Below are positions 1-7,494 of a stretch of 18,716 nt of DNA, piece by piece (the first letter of the stretch is position 1; each line of letters opens with the position of its first letter). The notes under the pieces are model-generated. The model worked only from the letters and a program-made list of their open reading frames with translations. It searched no databases and was not told the DNA's origin. This DNA comes from an uncultured Faecalibacterium sp. (GTDB lineage: Bacteria > Bacillota > Clostridia > Oscillospirales > Ruminococcaceae). The DNA is taken from NCBI GenBank assembly GCA_900551435.1, contig URVW01000042.1, positions 1 through 18,716 of the forward strand, given 5' to 3'. Both the position numbers and the translations under genes were made by a program.

Positions 1-721
1 CGCCCTTCTGCGGAGGAGTGAAGGACTTAAAGACGTTCGTCGGAGAACCCTTCAGACCAATGGTATCGACCTCGATCAGCGGATCATCCTTCAGAGCGTT
101 GTAATCAAACACTTCCATGGGCTTGTCGTAGCAGGTGAAGATGCCATTGACGCTCATGTAACGGGGCTGGTTCAGCTCCTTGATGCAGGTCAACAGGCAG
201 GGGGTCTGGACCTTGACCATCATGTAGCCGTCTTCCAGCATACGCTTCACGGTCAGGGTGTTGCCATCCTTCTGGATGTCAGCAACATAGGTGACCTGCG
301 GCAGATGCAGCTTTTCAGCGATCTGGGGGCCGACCTGCGCGGTATCACCATCGATCGCCTGACGGCCGCAGAACACAACGTCCTCGGGGCCGACGCCGAT
401 CTTGTTGACAGCAGCCGCCAGGATCTGGCTGGTTGCAAAGGTATCGGAACCGCCGAACTCACGGCCGGAGACCAGAACAGCCTTGTCTGCGCCGCGGGCC
501 AGCAGCTCACGCAGCATGCCTTCGGCCGGAGGAGGACCCATGGTAACAACAACGACTTCGCAGCCGGTAGCATCCTTGAGCTTCAGAGCAGCCTCCAGAG
601 CGTTCAGGTCATCGGGGTTGGTGATGGTGGCCATCGATGCACGGTCCAGCGTGCCGTCTGCCTTGACTGCCACCTTGCCGGAGGTATCAGGAACCTGCTT
701 TACACAAACGATTGCTTTCAT
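1..721 (-). CDS. etfB: Electron transfer flavoprotein beta subunit, 3' end cut by window edge
   Basis: The reading frame starts at the ATG at 721 (MKAIVCVKQVPDTSGKV) and stays open to base 1, giving about 240 residues of a family usually near 260, so only the last residues are missing. The N-terminal VKQVPDT block, the NPDDLNALEAALKL segment, the GREFGGSDTFATSQILA stretch and the GRQAIDGDTAQVGPQ motif are hallmarks of EtfB. In butyrate producers EtfAB partners butyryl-CoA dehydrogenase, and the complex bifurcates electrons from NADH to crotonyl-CoA and ferredoxin in the cytoplasm. A strong AGGGAGG ribosome binding site lies at about 730-736. The gene follows bcd after 17 nt, so the two are cotranscribed and probably made in matched amounts. 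etfA would be expected beyond the left edge (inference). Confidence 0.96.
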   Translation of the reverse strand, partial: MKAIVCVKQVPDTSGKVAVKADGTLDRASMATITNPDDLNALEAALKLKDATGCEVVVVTMGPPPAEGMLRELLARGADKAVLVSGREFGGSDTFATSQILAAAVNKIGVGPEDVVFCGRQAIDGDTAQVGPQIAEKLHLPQVTYVADIQKDGNTLTVKRMLEDGYMMVKVQTPCLLTCIKELNQPRYMSVNGIFTCYDKPMEVFDYNALKDDPLIEVDTIGLKGSPTNVFKSFTPPQKG

Positions 722-738
722 TGTAAATCTTACCTCCC

Positions 739-1908
739 TTACTTCAGCAGCGCACCGGAAATAACCATCATCTGCACTTCGCTCGTGCCCTCGTAGATCT
801 CAGTGATCTTGGCATCACGCATCATGCGCTCGATGGGATAGTCACGGGTGTAGCCGTAACCGCCGAACAGCTGCAGGCAGCGGCGGGTCACATCGCTTGC
901 GGTGCGGGCTGCGACCAGCTTGGCCTCAGCAGCCTCGACACTGTAGCGGACCTTTGCGCCGTTCATCGCCTCCTGCTTCTTCAGAGCAGCGGCATAGACC
1001 AGATACTTTGCAGCATCGACGCGGGCCTTCATCTCAGCCAGCTCGAACTGGGTATTCTGGAATGCAGAAATGCTGCGGCCGAACTGCTTGCGCTCCTTGA
1101 CGTAAGCGACAGTCTCGTCGATGGCGCCTTCCGCGATGCCCAGAGCCTGAGAAGCGATGCCGATACGGCCGCCGTCCAGAGTCTTCATGGCCAGCTGGAA
1201 GCCCTTGCCGCGCACACCCAGCATACGGTCCTTCGGGATACGGCAGTCCTCGAAGATCAGCTCACAGGTAGAAGAACCGCGGATGCCCATCTTGTCCTCA
1301 GCCTTGCCGACGGAGAATCCCGGGTCGGTGCGCTCCACGATGAAAGCAGAGCACAGCTTGGTGGGACGGCCCTTCTTATCGGGCACGACATCGGTGACGG
1401 CGATGACGATGAACACATTTGCATAGCCAGCATTGGTGATGAAGATCTTGGAGCCGTTCAGCACCCAGTAATCGCCATCTTCCTTTGCGATAGTCTGCTG
1501 GCCCTGTGCATCCGTGCCAGCACCCGGCTCGGTCAGGCCGAAAGCACCCAGCCACTCGCCGCTGCACAGCTTGGGCAGATACTTTGCCTTCTGCTCGGGC
1601 GTGCCGTTCTCAAAAATAGGAGCAGCGCACAGGCTGGTGTGGGCAGACAGGATAACACCGGTCGTGCCGCAGACCTTGCTCATTTCCTCAACGGCCATGA
1701 CGTAGGACAGCACATCGCCGCCAGCACCGCCAACTTCGGTGGGGAAATAAATACCCATCATGCCCAGTTTGCCCATCTTCTCGACGGTCTCTTTGGGGAA
1801 GTACTCTTCTGCATCAACTTTCTTAGCCAGAGGCTTGACTTCGTTTTCAGCAAACTCGCGGTACATCTTCTGCACCATCTGCTGCTGCTTGGACAGAGTA
1901 AAATCCAT
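739..1908 (-). CDS. bcd: Butyryl-CoA dehydrogenase (acyl-CoA dehydrogenase family)
   Basis: This 389-residue protein is the normal length for short-chain acyl-CoA dehydrogenases. It reduces crotonyl-CoA to butyryl-CoA with FAD, in complex with EtfAB. Visible motifs are the FAD/substrate segment AFGLTEPGAGTDAQG at residues 122-136, the signature FGGYGYTRDYPIERMMRDA near the C terminus, and IYEGTSEVQ, whose Glu373 is the expected catalytic base. The start ATG at 1908 has AGGAGG about 8 nt upstream. It lies between hbd (121-nt gap with a hairpin) and etfB (17-nt gap). The neighbourhood of thiolase, crotonase and hydroxybutyryl-CoA dehydrogenase favours the butyryl rather than a longer-chain substrate; substrate preference itself is inferred from context. 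Confidence 0.96.
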   Translation of the reverse strand: MDFTLSKQQQMVQKMYREFAENEVKPLAKKVDAEEYFPKETVEKMGKLGMMGIYFPTEVGGAGGDVLSYVMAVEEMSKVCGTTGVILSAHTSLCAAPIFENGTPEQKAKYLPKLCSGEWLGAFGLTEPGAGTDAQGQQTIAKEDGDYWVLNGSKIFITNAGYANVFIVIAVTDVVPDKKGRPTKLCSAFIVERTDPGFSVGKAEDKMGIRGSSTCELIFEDCRIPKDRMLGVRGKGFQLAMKTLDGGRIGIASQALGIAEGAIDETVAYVKERKQFGRSISAFQNTQFELAEMKARVDAAKYLVYAAALKKQEAMNGAKVRYSVEAAEAKLVAARTASDVTRRCLQLFGGYGYTRDYPIERMMRDAKITEIYEGTSEVQMMVISGALLK

Positions 1909-1985
1909 CGCTATATCCTCCTAACGGGTCTATTTTTTCATGGACCGGGCGGTTGTTGTAACGAACCCGGTTTGCAAACAAATTC

Positions 1986-2014
1986 CTCCCGACCGCTTTC
2001 CCCGCAGCCGGGAG
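1986..2014 (-). other. Intercistronic RNA hairpin between hbd and bcd
   Basis: In the leftward transcript the arms 2009-2014 and 1986-1991 pair perfectly over six G/C-rich positions. They extend inward through 2004-2008 with 1992-1996 (including G-U pairs) to an 11-bp stem with a 7-nt loop. No run of U follows directly, so it does not look like a normal intrinsic terminator. A role in transcript processing, stability or partial termination is inference. Confidence 0.6.
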
Positions 2015-2029
2015 AAATGTTCTCAGAAA

Positions 2030-2902
2030 TTACAGCTGATCGACCGGGGTCTTGGTGCGGTCTGCGTTGTAAACGTAGAAGCCCTTGCCAGTCTTGCAGC
2101 CCAGATTGCCGCCGCGGACCATCTTGCGGATCAGCGGGCAAGCACGATACTTGCTGTCGCCGGTCTCATGATACAGAACATCCATGATGGCGAGGCAGAT
2201 ATCCAGACCGATGAAGTCGCCCAGTTCCAGAGGTCCCATGGGGTGGTTTGCACCCAGCTTCATGGCGGTGTCGATGCCAGCGATATCGGAAACGCCCTCC
2301 ATCTTGATGAAGGCAGCTTCGTTGATCATCGGGATCAGGATGCGGTTGACGACGAAGCCGGCAGCCTCGTTGACCTGAACGGGGTTCTTGCCGATGGCGA
2401 CAGAGATCTCCTTGATCTTCTCGACGGTCTCAGCAGGAGTGTTGCAGCCAGCGATGACCTCGATCAGCTTCATGCGGTCAGCAGGGTTGAAGAAGTGCAT
2501 ACCAACCAGAGGACGGCTCAGGCCCTTGCCGATCTCGGTGATGGACAGAGAAGAGGTGTTGGAAGCAAAGATGCACTCGGGCTTGCAGATCTTATCCAGC
2601 TCGCCGAAGGTGGTCTGCTTGACCTTCATATCCTCGAAAGCAGCCTCAACGATCAGGTCGCAGTCCGCACACAGGTCCTCTTTCAGGCCCGGGGTGATGG
2701 CAGCAACGATCGCGTCAGCCTTTTCCTGCGGGATCTTGCCCTTTGCGACCAGCTTGTCATAGCCAGCCTTGATCTTTGCGAGGCCCTTCTCAGCCCACTC
2801 CTGCTTGATGTCGCACAGAGCAACGGTGTTGCCCTCGACCTGAGCGAATGCCTTTGCAATACCCTGGCCCATCGTGCCAGCGCCAATAACACCGATCTTC
2901 AT
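2030..2902 (-). CDS. hbd: 3-hydroxybutyryl-CoA dehydrogenase
   Basis: The 290-residue protein reduces acetoacetyl-CoA to 3-hydroxybutyryl-CoA with NAD(P)H. The Rossmann motif GAGTMGQG lies at residues 7-14. Ser117/118 falls in NTSSLS, the catalytic pair is His136 (GMHFFNP) and Glu148 (KLIEVI), and the conserved Asn186 is in GFVVNRI. The C-terminal part, with HPMGPLELGDFIGLD and GCKTGKGFYVY, is the usual dimerisation domain. The ATG at 2902 has AAAGGAG about 7 nt upstream. It follows crt after a 107-nt gap that contains a hairpin and precedes bcd. Length and motifs are complete, with no sign of decay. Confidence 0.97.
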   Translation of the reverse strand: MKIGVIGAGTMGQGIAKAFAQVEGNTVALCDIKQEWAEKGLAKIKAGYDKLVAKGKIPQEKADAIVAAITPGLKEDLCADCDLIVEAAFEDMKVKQTTFGELDKICKPECIFASNTSSLSITEIGKGLSRPLVGMHFFNPADRMKLIEVIAGCNTPAETVEKIKEISVAIGKNPVQVNEAAGFVVNRILIPMINEAAFIKMEGVSDIAGIDTAMKLGANHPMGPLELGDFIGLDICLAIMDVLYHETGDSKYRACPLIRKMVRGGNLGCKTGKGFYVYNADRTKTPVDQL

Positions 2903-2928
2903 AGGATATCTCTCCTTTATTCACGAGC

Positions 2929-2972
2929 TTCTGTTCCCCGGCCCTCTCTCCGGTAAGGACCGGGACCCAGAA
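2929..2972 (-). other. Intercistronic RNA hairpin between crt and hbd
   Basis: The arms 2936-2944 and 2957-2965 form a 9-bp G/C-rich stem in the leftward RNA (two G-U pairs). A symmetric 2x2 internal loop separates it from a further 5-bp perfect stem, 2929-2933 with 2968-2972. There is no downstream U-run. It occupies the same relative place as the hairpins in the two neighbouring gaps. Confidence 0.6.
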
Positions 2973-3009
2973 CCTTCTTATTCAGATATTTGATGTACGT
3001 TCGAAAAAA

Positions 3010-3795
3010 TTAGTTGTTGGTGAAAACAGCCTTGGGCTTCGGTTTCTCACGAGACAGGAAGCATGCCATGCCTTCCTTCTGGTCGTGGGTCTCGAAGCAG
3101 TCGCCGAACAGCTTCTCTTCCACCTCGACGGCCTTCTCAATGGGAAGGCTGATGCCGTCGTTGATGGCCTTCTTGCAGTTGCGGACTGCAATGGGAGCGT
3201 TCTTTGCGACCTTGTTGGCCAGCTTCAGGACGTTCTCCATCAGCTCAGCCTGAGGATACACGGCGTTGACCAGACCAATGCGGTAAGCCTCATCTGCCTT
3301 GATGTTCAATGCAGAGTAGACCAGCTGCTTTGCCATGCCCATGCCGACCAGACGAGCCAGACGCTGCGTGCCGCCGAAGCCCGGGGTGATGCCCAGACCG
3401 ACTTCCGGCTGACCGAACACGGCGTTGTCAGAGCAGATGCGGATATCGCAGCTCATTGCCAGCTCGTTGCCGCCGCCCAGTGCGAAACCGTTGACGGCTG
3501 CGATGACGGGGATGGGGAAGCTCTCGATCATCAGGAACACATCATTGCCCAGCTTGCCGAAGGCCTCGCCTTCTGCCTTGGTCATGGTGCTCATGGAACC
3601 GATATCTGCACCTGCGACGAAGCTCTTGTCGCCCTCTCCGGTCAGAACGATGCAGCGGATGGTCTCCTGATCGACTGCCTCAAATGCAGCCTTCAGGTCT
3701 GCCAGAACCTCGGGGTTCAGGGCATTCAGTGCCTTGGGACGGTCGATGGTGATAATCTCGACAGCGCCCTGCACTTCGGTTTTAACAAATGCCAT
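3010..3795 (-). CDS. crt: 3-hydroxybutyryl-CoA dehydratase (crotonase)
   Basis: Crotonase removes water from 3-hydroxybutyryl-CoA to give crotonyl-CoA. I place the start at 3795 (MAFVKTEVQG, 261 residues, usual length) because GGAGG sits about 9 nt before it. An ATG five codons upstream (3810) overlaps that ribosome binding site. The oxyanion-hole segment AGADIGSM is at residues 61-68 and GFALGGGNELAMSCD at 103-117. Glu111 and Glu131 (FGQPEVGLG) match the two catalytic glutamates of the enoyl-CoA hydratase family. The gene sits between thl and hbd on the same strand, each gap holding a hairpin. A general enoyl-CoA hydratase is the alternative, but the context makes crotonase by far the best call. 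Confidence 0.95.
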   Translation of the reverse strand: MAFVKTEVQGAVEIITIDRPKALNALNPEVLADLKAAFEAVDQETIRCIVLTGEGDKSFVAGADIGSMSTMTKAEGEAFGKLGNDVFLMIESFPIPVIAAVNGFALGGGNELAMSCDIRICSDNAVFGQPEVGLGITPGFGGTQRLARLVGMGMAKQLVYSALNIKADEAYRIGLVNAVYPQAELMENVLKLANKVAKNAPIAVRNCKKAINDGISLPIEKAVEVEEKLFGDCFETHDQKEGMACFLSREKPKPKAVFTNN

Positions 3796-3831
3796 GGTAA
3801 AGACCTCCATTCAAAGTCTTATTCTCAGTCA

Positions 3832-3877
3832 AGAACAGCCCCCGTGCAGGAGGAGTTGCCCCTGCACGGGCCGTTCT
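3832..3877 (-). other. Intercistronic RNA hairpin between thl and crt
   Basis: A perfect 10-bp arm pair (3841-3850 with 3861-3870) encloses a 10-nt loop. A second 5-bp pair (3832-3836 with 3873-3877) lies outside a small internal loop. The stem is very GC-rich and ends about 37 nt before the crt start. The sequence after it in the transcript begins TTGACTGAG and has no U-run, so it is not a standard terminator. Confidence 0.65.
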
Positions 3878-3903
3878 GATATCTGGAGTGCCTCCGAGAG
3901 GAA

Positions 3904-5121
3904 TTAGTCCATCTCAACGATGGTTGCGCAGCCCATGCCGCCGCCGATGCACAGGGTAGCCAGACCCTTCTTTGCACCACGATGCTTCATTGCATACAGC
4001 AGGGTGACGAGGATACGAGCGCCGGAAGCGCCGACCGGGTGGCCCAGAGCGATTGCGCCGCCGTTGACGTTGACCTTGCTCATATCAAAGTTCAGAGCCT
4101 GGCTGACAGCCACAGACTGAGCAGCGAATGCCTCATTTGCCTCGATCAGGTCCATATCTGCAACGGTCAGGCCGGTCTTAGCCATGACCTTCTTGGTTGC
4201 AGCGATGGGGCCAAGGCCCATGACTTCCGGCTCAACGCCAGCCAGAGCGCCAGCGACCCAAGTGGCCAGCGGGGTGATGCCCAGCTCTTTTGCCTTCTCT
4301 TCGCTCATGACGACCAGAGCAGCAGCGCCGTCGTTGATCGCGGAAGAGTTGCCGGCGGTCACGATGCCGTCCTTGGTGAAAGCGGGCTTCAGAGTGCCCA
4401 GCTTCTCAACGGGGGTCAGACGGGGGCCTTCATCGGTATCGAACACGGTGTCACCCTTCTTGCCCTTGATGACAACAGGAACGATCTCGTCCTTGAATGC
4501 ACCTTCCTTGATGGCCTTGTCAGCCTTGGCCTGGCTGTTGTAGGAGAACTCATCCAGCTGCTCACGGGTGATGGGGTTGTAGCCGTACTTCTTCTGATAA
4601 GTCTCATTGGTGCAGACGTTCTCAGCGGTCATGCCCATGTGCTTGTTGTAGCCGGTAGCATCCCACAGAGCATCGTTGACCATGGTATCGACCAGCTCGC
4701 TCTTGCCCATGGGAGCGCCCATACGGTAGCCGTAACGGCCCTTCATCATTGCGAAGGGAGCCATGTCCATGTTCTCCATGCCGCCTGCGACGACGATCTC
4801 AGCATCGCCAGCCTCGATCATCTGAGCAGCCATGTTGACGCAGTTCAGACCAGAGCCGCAGACCACGTTGACGGTGACAGCGGGGGTCTCGATGGGCAGA
4901 CCAGCCTTCAGGGCAGCCTGACGAGCGACGTTCTGGCCCAGACCAGCCTGAATGACGCAGCCCATGTAAACATGATCGACCTGCTCGGGAGCGACGTGTG
5001 CGCGGTTCAGAGCCTCCTTGATGACAATGGAACCCAGCTCTGCTGCGGGGACGTTTGCAAGAGTGCCGCCGAACTTGCCAATAGCGGTACGGCATGCAGA
5101 TGCGATAACGATTTTCTTCAT
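3904..5121 (-). CDS. thl: Acetyl-CoA acetyltransferase (thiolase)
   Basis: Thiolase condenses two acetyl-CoA into acetoacetyl-CoA, the first step of the butyrate route. The start at 5121 (MKKIVIASACRTAIGKFGG, 405 residues) is supported by AGGAGG about 8 nt upstream; a longer reading from 5172 would put that site inside the gene. The acyl-accepting Cys88 is in VNVVCGSG, His361 in GGAIALGHPVGASG and the second active-site Cys391 in CIGGGMG, all as in biosynthetic thiolases. The middle segment ITREQLDEFSYNSQ is also typical. It is first of the pathway genes and follows coaD after 83 nt. Degradative thiolase is an alternative by fold only; the pathway context argues for synthesis. Confidence 0.97.
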   Translation of the reverse strand: MKKIVIASACRTAIGKFGGTLANVPAAELGSIVIKEALNRAHVAPEQVDHVYMGCVIQAGLGQNVARQAALKAGLPIETPAVTVNVVCGSGLNCVNMAAQMIEAGDAEIVVAGGMENMDMAPFAMMKGRYGYRMGAPMGKSELVDTMVNDALWDATGYNKHMGMTAENVCTNETYQKKYGYNPITREQLDEFSYNSQAKADKAIKEGAFKDEIVPVVIKGKKGDTVFDTDEGPRLTPVEKLGTLKPAFTKDGIVTAGNSSAINDGAAALVVMSEEKAKELGITPLATWVAGALAGVEPEVMGLGPIAATKKVMAKTGLTVADMDLIEANEAFAAQSVAVSQALNFDMSKVNVNGGAIALGHPVGASGARILVTLLYAMKHRGAKKGLATLCIGGGMGCATIVEMD

Positions 5122-5178
5122 GTTAGTAGCCTCCTGATTTGTGTGTATGTTGGTGAATTTTAAGAAACTCATCTATTG

Positions 5179-5195
5179 AAACGCGCAAGGCGTTT
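5179..5195 (-). other. Small hairpin between coaD and thl
   Basis: AAACGC and GCGTTT arms (6 bp) enclose a 5-nt loop, and a second 5-bp hairpin (5207-5221) overlaps the coaD stop. In the leftward RNA the first stem ends in UUU but no longer U-run follows. It may be a weak terminator that lets coaD transcripts partly continue into thl. I could not find a convincing separate thl promoter in the 83-nt gap. Confidence 0.35.
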
Positions 5196-5204
5196 GCACA
5201 AGGT

Positions 5205-5708
5205 TCACGGCTCTTTGCCGTCTGCTCTCAGCTGGGCCATCTTCTCCCCCACCGCTGCTTCCACATTCGGTGTGACGAACTTCGAGATGCTACTGCCGTA
5301 GCGGGCCGCTTCTTTTACGATCGTCGAGGAAAGGTAGCTCCATTTGATGCTGGTCGCAAGGAACATCGTCTCGATCCCGGGCATCAGTGCGTGGTTGGTC
5401 TGCGCGAGCTGGATCTCGTTTTCGAAATCCGTCACCGCCCGCAGCCCCCGCACCATGACCGATGCATGGCGCTTTTTGGCGAACTCCACGGTCAGGCCGT
5501 CAAAACTCTCGACCGTGACGTTCGGGATGTCCTTGCAGCATTCCTGCAGCAGGGCCACCCGCTCTTCTACGGTGAACAGCGGATGCTTTGCGCTGTTGAT
5601 GAGCACGGCCACGATCAGATGATCGTTGATCTTTGCGGCACGCTTGATGATATCAAGATGTCCTTTGGTGACCGGGTCGAACGACCCGGGATAAACTGCT
5701 GTTGCCAT
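5205..5708 (-). CDS. coaD: Phosphopantetheine adenylyltransferase
   Basis: CoaD joins 4'-phosphopantetheine and ATP to make dephospho-CoA, the penultimate step of CoA synthesis. The 167-residue length fits the bacterial family (about 160). The nucleotidyltransferase motif GSFDPVTKGHLD (residues 8-19, with the T/HxGH site at 14-17) and the C-terminal LSSTIVKEAARYG, equivalent to the ISSTxxR motif, are both intact. AGGAGG lies about 11 nt before the ATG at 5708. A clear promoter is found at 5762-5790. The gene lies upstream of thl on the same strand, so CoA supply and the CoA-thioester pathway may share a transcript; in many Firmicutes coaD sits instead beside rsmD. Confidence 0.95.
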   Translation of the reverse strand: MATAVYPGSFDPVTKGHLDIIKRAAKINDHLIVAVLINSAKHPLFTVEERVALLQECCKDIPNVTVESFDGLTVEFAKKRHASVMVRGLRAVTDFENEIQLAQTNHALMPGIETMFLATSIKWSYLSSTIVKEAARYGSSISKFVTPNVEAAVGEKMAQLRADGKEP

Positions 5709-5761
5709 CGTGTGGGAAACCTCCTTGATGCGCTCTCGTGAAAAGCGCGTTTGGTTTTGTC

Positions 5762-5790
5762 ATGATAGCACTTTCCAGTTTGTGGCGCAA
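5762..5790 (-). promoter_or_regulatory. Sigma-A-type promoter of coaD
   Basis: Read on the minus strand, TTGCGC (5785-5790) and TATCAT (5762-5767) are separated by 17 nt. A TGC directly before the -10 box gives an extended -10 element. The start of transcription would be near 5755. A leader hairpin with GCGCT/AGCGC arms (5730-5748) lies just before the coaD ribosome binding site. Confidence 0.7.
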
Positions 5791-6004
5791 GGTGTTTTCT
5801 CTGCCGGACGCATCATCGTTAAATTTTAGACGAATTATGCTGTGTCTGTGGGCAGCGCCTTGCTACGCTATAAGTAAACCACATCGTCAAAATTTTATCA
5901 AGTCTTTTTCGAAAAATTTTATTCTTGTCGCACCAAAGAATCCGGTGAAATTGCTAAGAATTTTAGTCACATTGCTACCGAGCCACTTTTTTGCCCCCAA
6001 ACTA
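5791..6004. other. AT-rich part of the coaD/but divergent intergenic region
   Basis: Together with the two promoters this makes a 388-nt gap. It holds a TTTTTCGAAAAA palindrome near 5903-5914 and the 7-mer ATTGCTA twice (near 5950 and 5972), about two helical turns apart. No plausible gene is seen: the open frame from 5738 to 6097 runs through both promoters and lacks recognisable protein features. Confidence 0.5.
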
Positions 6005-6033
6005 TTGATTCTCCTCTTTGTTAATGTTATAAC
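6005..6033 (+). promoter_or_regulatory. Sigma-A-type promoter of but
   Basis: TTGATT (6005-6010) and TATAAC (6028-6033) are separated by exactly 17 nt, so transcription should start near 6040. The leader to the but ATG at 6097 is then about 57 nt. Confidence 0.7.
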
Positions 6034-6042
6034 TAAGTTGCT

Positions 6043-6064
6043 GAGTTGTAAGAATTTACAATTC
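6043..6064 (+). promoter_or_regulatory. Inverted repeat in the but leader, candidate operator
   Basis: TTGTAA-GAAT-TTACAA (6046-6061) is a perfect 6-4-6 inverted repeat. In RNA it extends to 9 bp (GAG with UUC). It begins about where transcription should start, a typical repressor position. It resembles the Rex consensus TTGTTAA-N4-TTAACAA in shape and spacer but each half is one base shorter, so binding by Rex is only a hypothesis. An RNA stem acting on translation is the alternative. Confidence 0.45.
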
Positions 6065-6096
6065 CTTTATGTTATTCGAAGAGAGGATGGTTTATA

Positions 6097-7443
6097 ATGG
6101 ATTATACGGAACTGTATGCGCAGAAACAGATGACGGCTGAACAGGTTGCAGCTCTGGTCAAGAGCGGCGACTGGGTGGATTACGGCTGGGCTGTCAATAC
6201 CCCTGTGGCGGTGGACGCCGCCATCGCAAAGCGTCTGCCGGAACTGGAAGGGGTCAATTTCCGCGGCGGCATCCTGATGTGGGTCCCTGCGATCTTCCAG
6301 ATCGACGATCCCGCTGCCCACATGACGTGGAACAGCTGGCACATGGGCGGCATCGAGCGCAAGGCCATTGCGCAGGGATTCTCCTTCTACTCCCCCATCC
6401 GCTATTCGGAGCTGCCCCGCTACTATCGCGACAGCAAGGACCCCGTGGATGTGGCTGTGTTCCAAGTCACCCCGATGGACGAGCACGGCTACTTCAACTT
6501 TGGCCCCTGCGCTTCCCATCTGGGCGCTGTCTGCGAAAAGGCCAAGAAGATCATTGTTGAAGTCAACACCAACATGCCGCGCTGCCTTGGCGGCACGGAG
6601 AACTGGGTGCACATCTCGCAGGTCGCCGGTGTCGTGGAGGGCAATAACCCGCCGCTCGGCCAGATGGCTGCTCCCGGCGCGGCAACGGACGTTGATCTGG
6701 CGGTCGCCAACCTCATCGTTCCGCAGATCCCCAACGGCGCATGTCTGCAGCTGGGCATCGGCGGAATGCCCAATGCCATCGGCAACCTGATCGCCCAGAG
6801 CGACCTGAAGGACCTTGGCGTCCATACCGAAATGTATGTGGACGCCTTTGTCGATATCGCCAAGGCGGGCAAGATCACCGGCCGTCACAAGAACCTCGAC
6901 AAGGGCCGTCAGGTCTACGCATTCGGTGCTGGCACGCAGAAGATGTATGACTACCTCAACAACAACCCCGAGTGCATGGCTGCTCCGGTCGAGTACACCA
7001 ACGACATCCGCAGCATCGCTGCCATCGACAACTTCATCTCCATCAACAATGCCGTTGATATCGACCTGTTCGGTCAGGTCAACGCAGAGAGCGCCGGTGT
7101 CAAGCACATTTCGGGTGCGGGCGGTCAGCTGGACTTCGTGCTGGGCGCATACCTTTCCAACGGCGGCAAGAGCTTCATTTGCCTGTCCTCTACCTTTATG
7201 AATAAAAAGACCGGCAAGGTCGAGAGCCGCATCCGCCCCACGCTGGAGAACGGCAGCATCATCACCGATACCCGTGCCAACATCCACTATCTGTGCACCG
7301 AGTATGGATGCGTGAATCTGAAGGGTCTGACCAGCTGGGAAAAGGCCGAAGCTCTGATCAGCGTCGCCCACCCCGATTTCCGGGAGGAGCTGATCGCCGA
7401 AGCAGACAAGCTGCACATTTGGCGCAGGAGCAACAAACGCTAA
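6097..7443 (+). CDS. but: Butyryl-CoA:acetate CoA-transferase
   Basis: This 448-residue protein transfers CoA from butyryl-CoA to external acetate, releasing butyrate and regenerating acetyl-CoA. It has the family length and the GWAVNTPVAVD start region. Other family segments are TPMDEHGYFNFGP (residues 125-137), QLGIGGMPNAIGN (218-230), and GVHTEMYVDAFVD, whose Glu245 is the expected residue that forms the glutamyl-CoA intermediate. The C-terminal VNLKGLTSWEKAEALISVAHPDFREEL is typical of the 4-hydroxybutyrate/butyryl-CoA transferase family. An AGAGAGG-like ribosome binding site lies about 10 nt upstream. It is divergent from the coaD-thl-crt-hbd-bcd-etfB unit, which makes the substrate. 4-Hydroxybutyrate CoA-transferase is the close alternative; the context favours butyryl-CoA. 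Confidence 0.93.
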   Translation: MDYTELYAQKQMTAEQVAALVKSGDWVDYGWAVNTPVAVDAAIAKRLPELEGVNFRGGILMWVPAIFQIDDPAAHMTWNSWHMGGIERKAIAQGFSFYSPIRYSELPRYYRDSKDPVDVAVFQVTPMDEHGYFNFGPCASHLGAVCEKAKKIIVEVNTNMPRCLGGTENWVHISQVAGVVEGNNPPLGQMAAPGAATDVDLAVANLIVPQIPNGACLQLGIGGMPNAIGNLIAQSDLKDLGVHTEMYVDAFVDIAKAGKITGRHKNLDKGRQVYAFGAGTQKMYDYLNNNPECMAAPVEYTNDIRSIAAIDNFISINNAVDIDLFGQVNAESAGVKHISGAGGQLDFVLGAYLSNGGKSFICLSSTFMNKKTGKVESRIRPTLENGSIITDTRANIHYLCTEYGCVNLKGLTSWEKAEALISVAHPDFREELIAEADKLHIWRRSNKR

Positions 7444-7457
7444 CCAGTGCCGCGGGG

Positions 7458-7481
7458 ATTCCTGCTGCCCGCGACAGGAAT
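7458..7481 (+). other. Hairpin between but and the transporter gene
   Basis: ATTCCTG (7458-7464) and CAGGAAT (7475-7481) form a perfect 7-bp stem with a 10-nt loop. No U-run follows; the next bases, GGAG, are the ribosome binding site of the following gene. It may separate or tune the two cistrons but should not terminate transcription strongly. Confidence 0.4.
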
Positions 7482-7494
7482 GGAGTCTACTAGC

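Noticed and set aside
3982..5163. 393-codon open frame opposite thiolase, and similar ones opposite crt, hbd, radical SAM and proA
   Set aside because: All are antisense shadows of strongly conserved genes with long low-complexity leucine/aspartate-rich translations.
5122..5204. Separate thl promoter (TTGTGC with CAATAG, 17 nt apart)
   Set aside because: Both boxes are poor and overlap a hairpin, so it is not strong enough to call.
5738..6097. 119-codon frame in the coaD/but intergenic region
   Set aside because: It passes through both promoters and the but leader, and no ribosome binding site or conserved feature supports it.
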